64,000 bases of DNA, taken from positions 62,001-126,000 of the forward strand of contig JAOXRU010000075.1 in the NCBI GenBank assembly GCA_025800395.1, written 5' to 3'. Shown here piece by piece: positions 17,446 to 26,866 of this stretch. This DNA comes from Flavobacteriaceae bacterium. GTDB lineage: Bacteria; Bacteroidota; Bacteroidia; Flavobacteriales; Flavobacteriaceae. Both the position numbers and the translations under genes were made by a program. The notes beneath the pieces are model-generated. The model worked only from the letters and a program-made list of their open reading frames with translations. It had not been told where the DNA came from and made no database searches. Position 1 is the stretch's first letter. Every line of letters begins with the position of its first letter.

Positions 17446-18687
17446 ATGGCAAACAAACAGCTCATAGGACCATTTAGACAAATAGTCAGCTTAGCAGATC
17501 TTCCTCTTAAAGGTGCGCTAGAAGACAATCAATTGCAATGCGCAATGCAGGCAGGTGTACTTATAGAGGAAGGAAAAATTCTAGCTATAGATAGCATGTC
17601 TTCTTTAATTGCCAACAAAGACATAGATACCAAATTGGTAGAAATAATCGGAGAGCAAATCTTGCTTCCTGCTTTTGTAGATGCACACACGCATTTGTGT
17701 TTTGGAGGAAATAGAGCCAAAGACTATGCCATGCGCAACGCTGGTAAAACCTATTTGGAAATTGCAAAAGCAGGTGGCGGCATCTGGGATACGGTTCAAA
17801 AAACAAGGCTTTTCAGTGAAAAAGAATTAGAAACGGGAATTCTACAGCGCGCCAATGACTTATTACAACAAGGAATCACCACGATAGAAATAAAAAGTGG
17901 TTATGGTTTAAATTTAGAATCCGAATTGGCCATGTTGCGTGCCATACAAAATGCTAGTGACTCTATGGCTCAGGATGTAATAGCTACTTGTTTGGCTGCA
18001 CACATCAAACCCAAAGATTTTGAAGGAGATCATACTGCGTATTTAGCCTATGTACTTCAAGAAATTCTTCCAAAAGTGAAAGAAGAACAATTGGCTAGCA
18101 GAGTAGATGCCTTTATAGAAGAAGAGGCATTCTCAGAAGCCATCACCCTACCGTATTTACAAGCTGCAAAAGAAATGGGCTTCGATATATGCGTACATGC
18201 CGATCAGTTTTCTACGGGAGGAAGCAAAGTGGCCATAGCAGCAGGCGCCATTAGTGCGGACCATTTGGAGGCCAGTACAAAAAAGGAAATAGAGATGCTT
18301 GCCAACAGTGATACCATAGCCATGGCACTACCTGGAGCAAGTATGGGATTGGGCTGTGCCTTTACCCCTGCAAGAGCTTTGTTGGATGCAGGAGCAGCAG
18401 TTGCCATTGCCAGCGATTACAACCCAGGCTCTGCTCCTATGGGACATTTGCTCACCCAAGCTGCCATTTTGGGCACCTTCCAAAAGCTTTCTAATGCAGA
18501 AGTTTTGGCAGGAATCACCTATCGAGCAGCAGCAGCACTAAACCTAGCAGACAGAGGAAGATTAGCTATAGGAGAAATTGCCGATATGGTAAGTTTCCCT
18601 ACAGATAATTATCAAAACATATTTTACAGACAAGGACAAATTGCACCCAATATGGTTTGGAAAAATGGGCAACTGTTTCAATTTTAA
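17446..18687 (+). CDS. hutI: Imidazolonepropionase
   Basis: 413 residues. An amidohydrolase-fold enzyme that opens imidazolone propionate to N-formimino-L-glutamate, the third step of the Hut route. Metal-binding motifs are present in order: DAHTHLCFGG (near residue 80), CLAAHIKP, CVHADQFS and ASDYNPGSAP. It lies between hutH and hutU in a tight operon. Confidence 0.95.
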   Translation: MANKQLIGPFRQIVSLADLPLKGALEDNQLQCAMQAGVLIEEGKILAIDSMSSLIANKDIDTKLVEIIGEQILLPAFVDAHTHLCFGGNRAKDYAMRNAGKTYLEIAKAGGGIWDTVQKTRLFSEKELETGILQRANDLLQQGITTIEIKSGYGLNLESELAMLRAIQNASDSMAQDVIATCLAAHIKPKDFEGDHTAYLAYVLQEILPKVKEEQLASRVDAFIEEEAFSEAITLPYLQAAKEMGFDICVHADQFSTGGSKVAIAAGAISADHLEASTKKEIEMLANSDTIAMALPGASMGLGCAFTPARALLDAGAAVAIASDYNPGSAPMGHLLTQAAILGTFQKLSNAEVLAGITYRAAAALNLADRGRLAIGEIADMVSFPTDNYQNIFYRQGQIAPNMVWKNGQLFQF

Positions 18688-18698
18688 AGACAAATTCT

Positions 18699-20702
18699 AT
18701 GGATTTTAAAGCCGCTATACTTCAAGGGATTCCCAACGAATTACCGCCAAAATACGATTACAAAACCACAGACAACCATGCGCCAAAACGCAAGGAGATT
18801 CTAAACTCGGAAGAAAAAAAACTAGCTCTTCAAAATGCCTTGCGATATTTTCCTGCTGCTTGGCATCAGGAATTGGCAGCAGAATTTGCAGAGGAACTTC
18901 GACTATATGGTCGTATTTATATGTATCGTTTCAAACCACAATACAAAATGTACGCGCGCAGCATATCCGAATATCCTGCGAAAACTAGCGAAGCTGCAGC
19001 CATCATGCTGATGATACAAAACAATCTGGATCCGGCGGTGGCACAGCATCCAGAAGAACTAATCACCTATGGTGGTAATGGTGCCGTTTTTCAGAATTGG
19101 GCACAATACCTATTGTGTATGCACTACTTGGCCACCATGGATAGAAACCAAACCTTGCATATGTACTCTGGACATCCTATGGGACTCTTCCCTTCTACTC
19201 CAGCTGCCCCAAGAGTAGTGGTCACCAATGGGATGATGATTCCCAATTATAGCAAACCAGACGATTGGGAGAAATACAATGCTCTGGGTGTTACCCAATA
19301 CGGTCAAATGACAGCCGGTTCTTATATGTATATTGGCCCGCAAGGAATTGTACACGGCACTACCATAACCGTAATGAATGCCTTTAGAAAAACCTTAAAA
19401 AAAGGAGAAAACAGCAAGGGAAAAATATTCCTTACCGCCGGATTGGGTGGTATGAGTGGAGCACAACCCAAAGCGGGTAATATTGCAGGTTGTATTACTA
19501 TTTGCGCAGAGGTAAACCCCAATGCTGCTATGAAAAGACACCAGCAAGGTTGGGTAGACGAACTTATAGATTCTATGCCAACTCTTTTGGAGCGGACCAA
19601 AAAAGCCATAGAGCAAGAAGAAGTGGTTTCTATTGCCTATATTGGAAATATAGTAGAGATCTGGGAACAATTCTATAAGGAAGACATCTATATTCATCTA
19701 GGTTCCGATCAAACAAGTTTGCACAATCCATGGGCAGGTGGGTATTATCCGGTAGATGTCTCCTTTGCTGCTGCGAATGAAATGATGGCCAATACGCCAG
19801 AGAAATTTAAAGAAGCGGTACAAGAATCTTTAAGACGTCATGCAGCAGCAATCAATAAACACACAGAAAAAGGCACCTATTTCTTCGACTATGGAAACGC
19901 CTTTCTCTTGGAAGCCTCTAGAGCTGGGGCAGATATCGTGGCAGCAAATGGTGTTGATTTTAAATACCCTTCTTATGTGCAAGATATCTTAGGGCCGATG
20001 TGCTTCGACTATGGGTTTGGTCCATTTCGCTGGGTCTGTACCTCAGGAAAAGAAAGCGATTTGGACAAAACCGACGCCATAGCTCTAGAAGTAATGCGCG
20101 CAATGATGCTAAATGCTCCTAAAGAAATCACGCAACAAATGCACGACAATATTCGCTGGATTGAAGAAGCCAAAAAAAACCAGTTAGTGGTAGGTTCTCA
20201 AGCCCGAATATTGTATGCAGATGCTGAAGGAAGGGCCAAGATTGCAGCGGCTTTCAACAAGGCAGTTGCCAACGGCCATCTGGATGCTCCAGTTGTATTG
20301 GGCAGAGACCATCATGATGTGAGTGGTACGGATTCTCCATATAGAGAAACTTCCAATATTTACGACGGCAGCAAATTCACAGCCGACATGGCCATTCACA
20401 ATGTTATTGGAGATAGTTTTAGAGGCGCTACTTGGGTAAGCATCCATAATGGCGGTGGCGTCGGTTGGGGAGAAGTTACCAATGGTGGCTTTGGAATGCT
20501 ACTTGATGGCAGTGAAGAGGCAAATCAGCGATTGCAGCAAATGCTATTCTTTGATGTAAACAACGGCATAGCGCGCCGTAGTTGGGCGCGAAACGAAGAA
20601 GCCCTGTTTGCGATACGAAGAGAAATGAAAAGAAGACCAGACTTGCGCATCACCCTTCCCAATATGGTGGATAAGGACATATTGAAGCAATTCAATTCTT
20701 AA
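18699..20702 (+). CDS. hutU: Urocanate hydratase
   Basis: 667 residues from the ATG at 18699 (MDFKAAILQG...), chosen because the earlier in-frame start at 18657 lies inside hutI. It converts urocanate to imidazolone propionate with tightly bound NAD. The urocanase core motifs YGGNGAVFQNWAQYL, GGMSGAQPKAG and CFDYGFGPFRWVCTSG are present. It is about 110 residues longer than the proteobacterial enzyme, as is usual in Bacteroidota. It ends the operon; no hutG or formimidoyltransferase gene is in the window, so formiminoglutamate must be handled elsewhere. Confidence 0.94.
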   Translation: MDFKAAILQGIPNELPPKYDYKTTDNHAPKRKEILNSEEKKLALQNALRYFPAAWHQELAAEFAEELRLYGRIYMYRFKPQYKMYARSISEYPAKTSEAAAIMLMIQNNLDPAVAQHPEELITYGGNGAVFQNWAQYLLCMHYLATMDRNQTLHMYSGHPMGLFPSTPAAPRVVVTNGMMIPNYSKPDDWEKYNALGVTQYGQMTAGSYMYIGPQGIVHGTTITVMNAFRKTLKKGENSKGKIFLTAGLGGMSGAQPKAGNIAGCITICAEVNPNAAMKRHQQGWVDELIDSMPTLLERTKKAIEQEEVVSIAYIGNIVEIWEQFYKEDIYIHLGSDQTSLHNPWAGGYYPVDVSFAAANEMMANTPEKFKEAVQESLRRHAAAINKHTEKGTYFFDYGNAFLLEASRAGADIVAANGVDFKYPSYVQDILGPMCFDYGFGPFRWVCTSGKESDLDKTDAIALEVMRAMMLNAPKEITQQMHDNIRWIEEAKKNQLVVGSQARILYADAEGRAKIAAAFNKAVANGHLDAPVVLGRDHHDVSGTDSPYRETSNIYDGSKFTADMAIHNVIGDSFRGATWVSIHNGGGVGWGEVTNGGFGMLLDGSEEANQRLQQMLFFDVNNGIARRSWARNEEALFAIRREMKRRPDLRITLPNMVDKDILKQFNS

Positions 20703-20715
20703 CAAAAACTAGCTG

Positions 20716-20738
20716 CCAAAAACACTTCTGGTTTTTGG
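20716..20738 (+). terminator. hut operon terminator
   Basis: CCAAAAAC and GTTTTTGG form a perfect 8-bp stem with a 7-base loop, 13 bases after the hutU stop. A T-rich stretch follows, but with no strong T-run. Confidence 0.6.
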
Positions 20739-21118
20739 TGGCTTTATTCTTGTGTATTTTCTACTCTATTGTGTATATACCCAAGAAGCATATACTCCGA
20801 CAGCCTACTTCTAATACCTTTTACCACTTGATATCAGCGCAATAAACTGCCCTTTTATCTTTTCTACTTCAACAAATCCCGAATTACGAATTAGAAAATC
20901 TATTAGGTATTGAAATTGTTTCAAAACAATAATTGGTTTTATAAAAAATTCACATTTTTTGATTATTGCAAACAAAATTTCAGGAAATATGAGCTCAAAA
21001 TCAGCATATAAGCTATATATCGATCTAGTATAATCTATTCAAATGCGACCTATGTAGTATTTTTCTTCGTTTTTTCGATATATTTTTATATATTTGTAAT
21101 GGTTTTAGAAAATTAGCA
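20739..21118. other. A+T-rich intergenic region
   Basis: About 380 bases with no supported ORF. The only signal seen is an exact -7 box TATATTTG at 21089-21096, upstream of the first small membrane protein gene. Confidence 0.5.
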
Positions 21119-21355
21119 ATGATGAAGAAAAAGACGCCATTCCCTACTTTAACAAGAAAAAAATTGGTCATCTGGTTTTTGATTTTTACCAATATGTTTT
21201 TGTTTTTTTACTATACATCTCCAAGTATTTTATTGAGAAAAGGGCATTTACTTAGTTTAAATAGCGCCATAAACGACAATGTCACTTTTAGGTTATTGGT
21301 GAGTTCTTTGGCTATTCTAGCAGTATTTTTTGCTCTTATTTCCAATCGGAAATAG
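21119..21355 (+). CDS. Small two-helix membrane protein, copy 1
   Basis: 78 residues with a basic N-terminus (MMKKKTPFPTLTRKK) and two predicted membrane helices (about 17-33 and 58-73), ending in SNRK. It is related to the next gene in layout and sequence: FPT near the N-terminus, IFTNMFLFFYYTSPSILL against ILSNIFAFSFYLAPAIFL, and a final NRK. No family recognised. It has its own -7 box about 22 bases upstream of the start. Confidence 0.6.
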   Translation: MMKKKTPFPTLTRKKLVIWFLIFTNMFLFFYYTSPSILLRKGHLLSLNSAINDNVTFRLLVSSLAILAVFFALISNRK

Positions 21356-21405
21356 ATCGCTTTTATACCATTTAAATAGGGTTTTATTAAATTTTTTTTC
21401 GACGG

Positions 21406-21438
21406 TTGGCTCTATTTGTTAAAAGTGTGATAATTTTG
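21406..21438 (+). promoter_or_regulatory. Promoter of the second small membrane protein gene
   Basis: TTG at 21406-21408, a 22-base spacer, then TAATTTTG at 21431-21438. Both elements and the spacing match the Bacteroidota promoter, about 48 bases before the ATG. Confidence 0.55.
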
Positions 21439-21486
21439 CAACCAATCACCATCTTGTTTACGTAATTCCTTTAGTTCTTACAAAAA

Positions 21487-21714
21487 GTGATGATGATGAA
21501 AAACAAACCTATTGTTTTCCCTACAACTGGGAGATCTACATTTATTTTGGTGTTAATTCTATCCAATATTTTTGCCTTTTCTTTTTATTTGGCGCCAGCA
21601 ATTTTTTTACAACAGTATTCCAATGATAATCTAATAGATTTTTATGTGCTTAGGCTCAGTGTAGCATTACTATCTACATTCACTGCTCTATTAGCCATGT
21701 TGAACCGCAAGTAA
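21487..21714 (+). CDS. Small two-helix membrane protein, copy 2
   Basis: 75 residues (up to three fewer if a later ATG in the ATGATGATGATG-type start is used). Two predicted membrane helices (about 19-36 and 53-70) and a C-terminal NRK. It is a tandem paralogue of the gene 130 bases upstream but has a separate promoter, so the two could be expressed differently. Function unknown; the size and topology resemble toxin-like or stress membrane peptides, but nothing specific supports that. Confidence 0.6.
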   Translation: MMMMKNKPIVFPTTGRSTFILVLILSNIFAFSFYLAPAIFLQQYSNDNLIDFYVLRLSVALLSTFTALLAMLNRK

Positions 21715-21835
21715 CAAGGTTTTAAGCAATTTCACCTCAAAGTACTAGTGGACTGGAGAAAACTATATCACAAACTCTGCATAAGGTTTTTGCCATAAGT
21801 CTAAAGAATTCTTAGTTTTATAAAAATTCTAAGCT

Positions 21836-22267
21836 ATGCGACAGTTACTAGTACTTTTTCTTCTTTTAGTTTGCAACAATCTTTCTTTTGCTCAAAATGA
21901 AAGTGCCGACAAACAAGCTATTAGAGACCTAATGAAAAAACAAGAACAGGCTTGGTCTAACCATGACTTGGAAGGGTTTATGGCTGGCTATTGGAAATCG
22001 GACTCTTTGCGCTTTTTTGGTGCAAACGGACTCACCTATGGCTGGCAAAAAACGCTTGATAATTATACAAAAGGGTACCCCACTAAAGACCATACAGGTA
22101 TCTTAAAATTTGCCATAGAAAGTTTAACCAAAATAAATGATGGTGCATATTTCGTCATGGGCAGATACCATCTCGATAGAAAAGCCGGAGAAGCCAAAGG
22201 GGTTTTTATGATTATCTTTAAAAAAATACAAGGTAAATGGAAGATTATAGCAGATACATCCTGCTAG
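21836..22267 (+). CDS. Secreted SnoaL/DUF4440-like (NTF2 fold) protein
   Basis: 143 residues. The signal peptide (RQLLVLFLLLVCNNLSFAQ) is followed by one NTF2-like domain: AIRDLMKKQEQAWSNHDLEGF, then MAGYWKSDSLRFFG and the closing KIQGKWKIIADTSC. In this family the domain binds small ligands or acts as a hydrolase or isomerase; the role here is unknown. A -10-like TAGTTTTA with TTG 20 bases upstream lies just before it. It converges on the GNAT gene with a 5-base gap. Confidence 0.8.
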   Translation: MRQLLVLFLLLVCNNLSFAQNESADKQAIRDLMKKQEQAWSNHDLEGFMAGYWKSDSLRFFGANGLTYGWQKTLDNYTKGYPTKDHTGILKFAIESLTKINDGAYFVMGRYHLDRKAGEAKGVFMIIFKKIQGKWKIIADTSC

Positions 22268-22272
22268 AACAG

Positions 22273-22740
22273 CTATTCTAATCGCATTCGCATATTTAAC
22301 ATATTACTAGTAAATCCAGCTTTTTCATAGGCTTTAATGGCAGCTTCATTTACCGTATACACATCTAAACGCAACTCTAGGAGATTTTCCTTCTTACACC
22401 ATTTTTTTAATTCTTCAATTAATAATTTATTAATCCCCTTACCTCGGTGCTCTGGCGCAACATACATAAAGCCTAGATAAGCATAGCTATGGTGATCTAA
22501 ATAAGGCCTAGGTGTTTTTTTTCGGGCATAACCAGAAGCAATTGGCACGCCCCTGTGACAAACCACCAATAGTTTTACATCTGCACTAGACAAAAAGTAC
22601 TCTAAATCGTAATAAGTAATGGGTGTTTTTCTAATAGTAGGATTCATTGGGCGTTCTGCTTCAATGACCCCTTGCTCAAATTTTAGTAGATAGGGCATAT
22701 CTGCTTGTACCGCAGGCCTAATGGTATATTCCAATTTCAT
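22273..22740 (-). CDS. GNAT family N-acetyltransferase
   Basis: 155 residues forming a single GNAT domain. The acetyl-CoA binding motif A is YVAPEHRGKGINKLLIEEL, and the C-terminal NEAAIKAYEKAGF is the usual beta6-alpha4 region. The substrate cannot be read from the sequence. It follows the pigment cluster on the same strand after 54 bases and might be transcribed by read-through, but it is not a recognised cluster member. Confidence 0.85.
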   Translation of the reverse strand: MKLEYTIRPAVQADMPYLLKFEQGVIEAERPMNPTIRKTPITYYDLEYFLSSADVKLLVVCHRGVPIASGYARKKTPRPYLDHHSYAYLGFMYVAPEHRGKGINKLLIEELKKWCKKENLLELRLDVYTVNEAAIKAYEKAGFTSNMLNMRMRLE

Positions 22741-22794
22741 AATATTATATTCTTAGTCTAAAGATATGAAGTATATTCAGAATAAAAGAACAGT

Positions 22795-23913
22795 TTATTG
22801 TTGTATCCGATTCTCTACAGGAGTTGCATATATGGCCAACAATCTTGTTTGAATTTTGGAAGCTTGGGGAGCTTGTTCTAAGTGTTTCAAAAAGCGTTCT
22901 TTGTCTTCTAAAGTATAGTGATCGGCATACTTTTGCTTGCCAGACAGCAAATCCGCTGCCAAATAATTGGTAGGAAACAATTTATAATTTTTATGCATTA
23001 TTGCATCTATTCGTTCTGCCAACAATTGTATAATCTTCTTTTTTGGTAAATTAAAATCTATCCCTTCTAAAGAAAGTTGCTCATAACACAAATGCACTTT
23101 CCCTTTGTAATCCTGAATACCATGCACAATGCTATTTATGTTTTCGTACTTGGTTTTTTCATAATGACCAGTATCTTCTATGGTTTGTAATTCTTTGGCC
23201 TTTTCCACATCACAGGGCTCGTATTCGTAGCTTACTGTAGAAATCATTATTGGCAAGCGATGTAGTTTTTCTTTGATATCCTGCTCTCCTAAAAGCAACA
23301 TATTAATTAAGCCTGGAAATGTTTTATCATTTCCATCCTTGGTTCTACCATTGCCCTGGGCGATCCAAGCAGATACTTTCTTTTCACTTATAGCATGTTG
23401 CAAATAAGCAGACAACACTTTTGCATTGTTTATCAATTCCGATTTACTGCCATACCGAACTACAGTGTACATGCTGTTTAACTTAGCTACCCGCTCCATT
23501 ACTTCGTTTACAATAAGGTTGTTACCCAAAGATATCTCCGTAAACGGATGTCCATTATGATACAATTCGTATTGCAACAAACCGGCATCTAAAAATATAT
23601 CTCTATGGTTAGAAATAAATAAATACGCTGCTCCTTTTTTTATATTATCAAATCCCTCAAAACGAAGTTCACTAATGCTATGTTTGATCAAGTCTGAAAT
23701 CATTGGCTCTATAAACGCCACCTGAAAATCGGCACAACTTTTGCAATTCTCCAATTTTTTTACGATACCTTCTTTCGTCCAGCTAGGATGGATATATTGA
23801 ACCCCTTGTATAAATTGACTGCTGTTTTTTAGCCAATCTAAAGCCTCAATTATCTCGGAAGAAGTATAGGGTGCTATATCTCGATAAACAGCTGGTGTAC
23901 GTGTCAATATCAT
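22795..23913 (-). CDS. PlsC/PlsB-like acyltransferase, last gene of the pigment cluster
   Basis: 372 residues with a glycerolphosphate-acyltransferase-type core. The catalytic block reads SNHRDIFLD: His103 is followed by Asp at +2 and +6, so the classical HxxxxD spacing is not met. SAWIAQGNGRTKDG would be the second motif, and PIMISTVSYEYEPCD resembles the fourth. No membrane helix is obvious. It begins 5 bases after the AMP-ligase stop. It may acylate a pigment intermediate or membrane lipid; inferred from context. Confidence 0.75.
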   Translation of the reverse strand: MILTRTPAVYRDIAPYTSSEIIEALDWLKNSSQFIQGVQYIHPSWTKEGIVKKLENCKSCADFQVAFIEPMISDLIKHSISELRFEGFDNIKKGAAYLFISNHRDIFLDAGLLQYELYHNGHPFTEISLGNNLIVNEVMERVAKLNSMYTVVRYGSKSELINNAKVLSAYLQHAISEKKVSAWIAQGNGRTKDGNDKTFPGLINMLLLGEQDIKEKLHRLPIMISTVSYEYEPCDVEKAKELQTIEDTGHYEKTKYENINSIVHGIQDYKGKVHLCYEQLSLEGIDFNLPKKKIIQLLAERIDAIMHKNYKLFPTNYLAADLLSGKQKYADHYTLEDKERFLKHLEQAPQASKIQTRLLAIYATPVENRIQQ

Positions 23914-23918
23914 ATGGG

Positions 23919-25211
23919 TTATTGCTTTCTATAATCGATTAATACGCGTGGTTTGCGACTCATTTTTGGAAACTGCAACTGATTGATTTCTGCTATTTCT
24001 TTAAATTCTATTTCTGGCAACACGCGTAATTTTGCACGGAAACGATCTTGTATTCGCTTCATTAATACATCGCTAGGCGCCTTAGCGCCTATTTTCACCT
24101 TTACATGATCTGTTCCTATTTCATTGGTATGTAGCTCTATTACAAAATTGGTTACTGCATTAAAATCGTTGAGCAAATCAAACATCGCAGGAGGATAAAT
24201 CGTAGTTCCCTTATATTTTATCATCTGAGCCTTGCGACCAATAACTGGCCCCAATCTAGGGGTAGTTCTTCCACAACTGCAAGGCGTAGAAAATTTTTGC
24301 ACCATATCTCCAGTCTTAAATCGCACCAATGGCATGCCTTCCACGCCAAGGGTAGTGACCGTAAGTTCGCCAACTTCTCCCTCTCCTACAACTTGGTCTT
24401 GATCGTCCAAAACTTCGGTGATAATCAGTTGGGATATTTCGTGCCCGCCTTGTTGGGCACTGCATTCGGTAAAAGCCGTACTCATCTCTGTAGATGCATA
24501 GGTATTGTAGAGCTTCAATGGCCATTTTTCCACTATTTTTTTTGCCAATATGGTATAATTCATCTTGGCATCTCTCAAACTCTCTCCTATACAGACCACC
24601 GATTTTACGCTGCTGTTCTTGTAATCGATACCATTGGCTTCGGCATATTGAATCAACTTCAGTAAAAACGACGGAACGGCTATCAGGTATTCTGGCCGGA
24701 ACTTCAAAATAGAATCCCATTGCATTTCTGGAACTCCTGCACCAACCCGCACTATACTAGCACCCAATTTCCTAGCACCCAAAAAATAAGCCAAGCCAGC
24801 CATAAAACGCTTGTCGATGGTAGTCAACAACTGTATGGTGTGCTCGGAGGTGATGCCTGTCATCGCCAAAGAAGTAGCTTCGTTGTATGCCAAGCGTTCC
24901 AAATCGCTTTCGGTAAGTACAAAACTTACTGGCTTACCCAATGTGCCCGAAGTAGTCGCTATATCTACTATCTGTTTTTGATCCACACAAATAAAATCAT
25001 CGTTGAAATCTTCTAAATGCGATTTTGTCGTTGGCGGTATTTGCTGTAAATCCAATGGAGATTTTATAGTAGATATATCTATATGATGGGCAGCAAACCA
25101 CTGCTTGTAGAAGGTAGATTGTTTTGCAACATATGCCAACTGCTCTTGGAGTCTGCTCGCTTGAAGCAAGCTTATATTTTCTTTGTTTTCTTTATCTGTA
25201 TGGAAGGTCAT
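23919..25211 (-). CDS. AMP-dependent aryl/acyl ligase (phenylacetate-CoA ligase-like)
   Basis: 430 residues from the ATG at 25211, which overlaps the upstream stop as ATGA; an in-frame start at 25238 is also possible. It is an adenylate-forming enzyme: ATTSGTLGKPVSF is the phosphate-binding loop, YNTYASTEMSTAF the A5 motif, and FKTGDMVQKF with the Cys-rich CSCGRTTPRLG are PaaK-like. The likely job is activating 4-coumarate, made by the cluster's tyrosine ammonia-lyase, for loading onto an ACP as polyene starter. This is inferred from pathway logic. Confidence 0.82.
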   Translation of the reverse strand: MTFHTDKENKENISLLQASRLQEQLAYVAKQSTFYKQWFAAHHIDISTIKSPLDLQQIPPTTKSHLEDFNDDFICVDQKQIVDIATTSGTLGKPVSFVLTESDLERLAYNEATSLAMTGITSEHTIQLLTTIDKRFMAGLAYFLGARKLGASIVRVGAGVPEMQWDSILKFRPEYLIAVPSFLLKLIQYAEANGIDYKNSSVKSVVCIGESLRDAKMNYTILAKKIVEKWPLKLYNTYASTEMSTAFTECSAQQGGHEISQLIITEVLDDQDQVVGEGEVGELTVTTLGVEGMPLVRFKTGDMVQKFSTPCSCGRTTPRLGPVIGRKAQMIKYKGTTIYPPAMFDLLNDFNAVTNFVIELHTNEIGTDHVKVKIGAKAPSDVLMKRIQDRFRAKLRVLPEIEFKEIAEINQLQFPKMSRKPRVLIDYRKQ

Positions 25212-26866
25212 CGTTGCTTTCTTTTGCATTTTTTCCAATATTTCTCTACCTTATTCCGCTGTGGAAGGGTAGTAATTTCCAACTTCATCGCCTTGGCAAA
25301 TTCAATTTCCGCTGCACGATAATACCCGCATTCATAATAATACTGACCTGCAAGATAATACGCTTCCCAATAATATGGGTTAAGTTTCTGTAAATTTCGG
25401 AAATCTGCAGCATTCAGCTGTTTTTTTTGTGACATTGCCGTCTTTATTTCTCTGCTTTTTATACGGTAAGCTTCGTATTTGGCATACTCCTGGCTTAGCA
25501 AAAAAGGATCGGAAGCAATGGAATACGAAGCTTGCTCATAGCTCTTGGGCTCTGCGATACTGCTAGGTGTTCCAAATACGGTATTCAAATCATATGCCAC
25601 AAAGGTTCCCAACTGATAGGGTGCAGTAGATACCCAAACTCGCAATGCATCGGGTTGAAATACAATACCGTGATGCGCCAAGAGCTGATTGAGTGATTTT
25701 TCGTTCCCAAATCCTATATTATTCTGATCGATCCCTTGGGTATTGCGCAATATGGCAACTGCATCTATGGGCGAAATAGCTTTGTCCCCTAGCTCTTTTT
25801 CCATTTTCTCAAAACGATACATGCTATGGCTCTCCAGTTTGTGACGATTATTTCTTTTGTCGTCCGCAAAGGCAGAAGATTGAAAATGATTGGAGCATAC
25901 CAGCTGGCTACTATTCTCTTTTTTGTACACGCCAAATGTTTTTGGAGCCATTTCTATAAGTATGGCTGCTTGTTCTTTGGCACTGCTCACCATTATCGAT
26001 TCTGCAACAAACACCTCCATATCCTTTGCAATAGCTACAGCCTCGTCTAAGCTCGAAGCATATTGCAATATTCGCCTAGTAACCAATGAAATAGGTGTTT
26101 TGGCAATAAGCGGAATACTCGACTTGCCAGCATTGATCGTTACACTGATGCCTGCTGTATTCATACCAGAAACTACACCCAACATGCCTGGCCAAGAATA
26201 ACTTACAAATGGATGTCCTTTGTCTGGGCGAATAAAATACAATAGCTTTTCTCTGGCAAATGCATCACCTGCATAAAAATCAAAATTTCTCCCTACCAGC
26301 AATTTGCCATCCGCACTATTTTTGCCCCAAACGGCAAAGGAAGAACAGCCAACCAACATCAAATCTTGCATGGCATGTCCAATATCGTGTGCACCGTGCA
26401 AATACAAAGCGCGCAAATAGGCCGACCCCACATGCTTGTACTTTTCGGAGGCATATCGAGATAATCCATAAATTTCTTGTTTCATCTCTTCCGACACATA
26501 CATATGAGTTTTCCTGTTAAACCAAGCTAAAAACTTCAATAGGATATTTTGATAGGTTCTAGAAGGTACCAATTCCGCTATTTTTCCAAAAAATATATGT
26601 TCTTGATTTTGGTATAATTCTTTGCTCAAATTTCCAATGGCAACTCCTCGTTCCAAAGCATTGCCTTCAACATACATTTCCCAGATGCCATGTTTGTTTT
26701 TTAGCAAACTGTTGTTTCCTTGCGTAAAAATGGTATCTGCCCATTGTTTTCTGGCTGGTTGTTCCAGCGCATATTTGGGCTGTGCTTTTATAGCTTTTTG
26801 TAAGCCACAAGAAGACATGGTAAAAACAAAAAACAGCAAACCTATTCCTATTCTCCAACTGCTCAT
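25208..26866 (-). CDS. C45-type (penicillin acyltransferase-like) lipoprotein
   Basis: 552 residues. The N-terminal signal has a lipobox-like FTMSSC (Cys20), so it is probably tethered to the envelope. The core matches the Ntn-hydrolase C45 family: Gly173-Cys174-Ser-Ser, where Cys174 would become the autoprocessed N-terminal nucleophile, then GKLLVGRNFDFY and GVVSGMNTAGISVT. The C-terminal ~70 residues form a TPR-like helical pair. C45 enzymes transfer or hydrolyse acyl groups on amides. In a pigment cluster whose product is an ester, it is a candidate acyl-transfer enzyme outside the cytoplasm. Confidence 0.82.
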   Translation of the reverse strand: MSSWRIGIGLLFFVFTMSSCGLQKAIKAQPKYALEQPARKQWADTIFTQGNNSLLKNKHGIWEMYVEGNALERGVAIGNLSKELYQNQEHIFFGKIAELVPSRTYQNILLKFLAWFNRKTHMYVSEEMKQEIYGLSRYASEKYKHVGSAYLRALYLHGAHDIGHAMQDLMLVGCSSFAVWGKNSADGKLLVGRNFDFYAGDAFAREKLLYFIRPDKGHPFVSYSWPGMLGVVSGMNTAGISVTINAGKSSIPLIAKTPISLVTRRILQYASSLDEAVAIAKDMEVFVAESIMVSSAKEQAAILIEMAPKTFGVYKKENSSQLVCSNHFQSSAFADDKRNNRHKLESHSMYRFEKMEKELGDKAISPIDAVAILRNTQGIDQNNIGFGNEKSLNQLLAHHGIVFQPDALRVWVSTAPYQLGTFVAYDLNTVFGTPSSIAEPKSYEQASYSIASDPFLLSQEYAKYEAYRIKSREIKTAMSQKKQLNAADFRNLQKLNPYYWEAYYLAGQYYYECGYYRAAEIEFAKAMKLEITTLPQRNKVEKYWKKCKRKQR

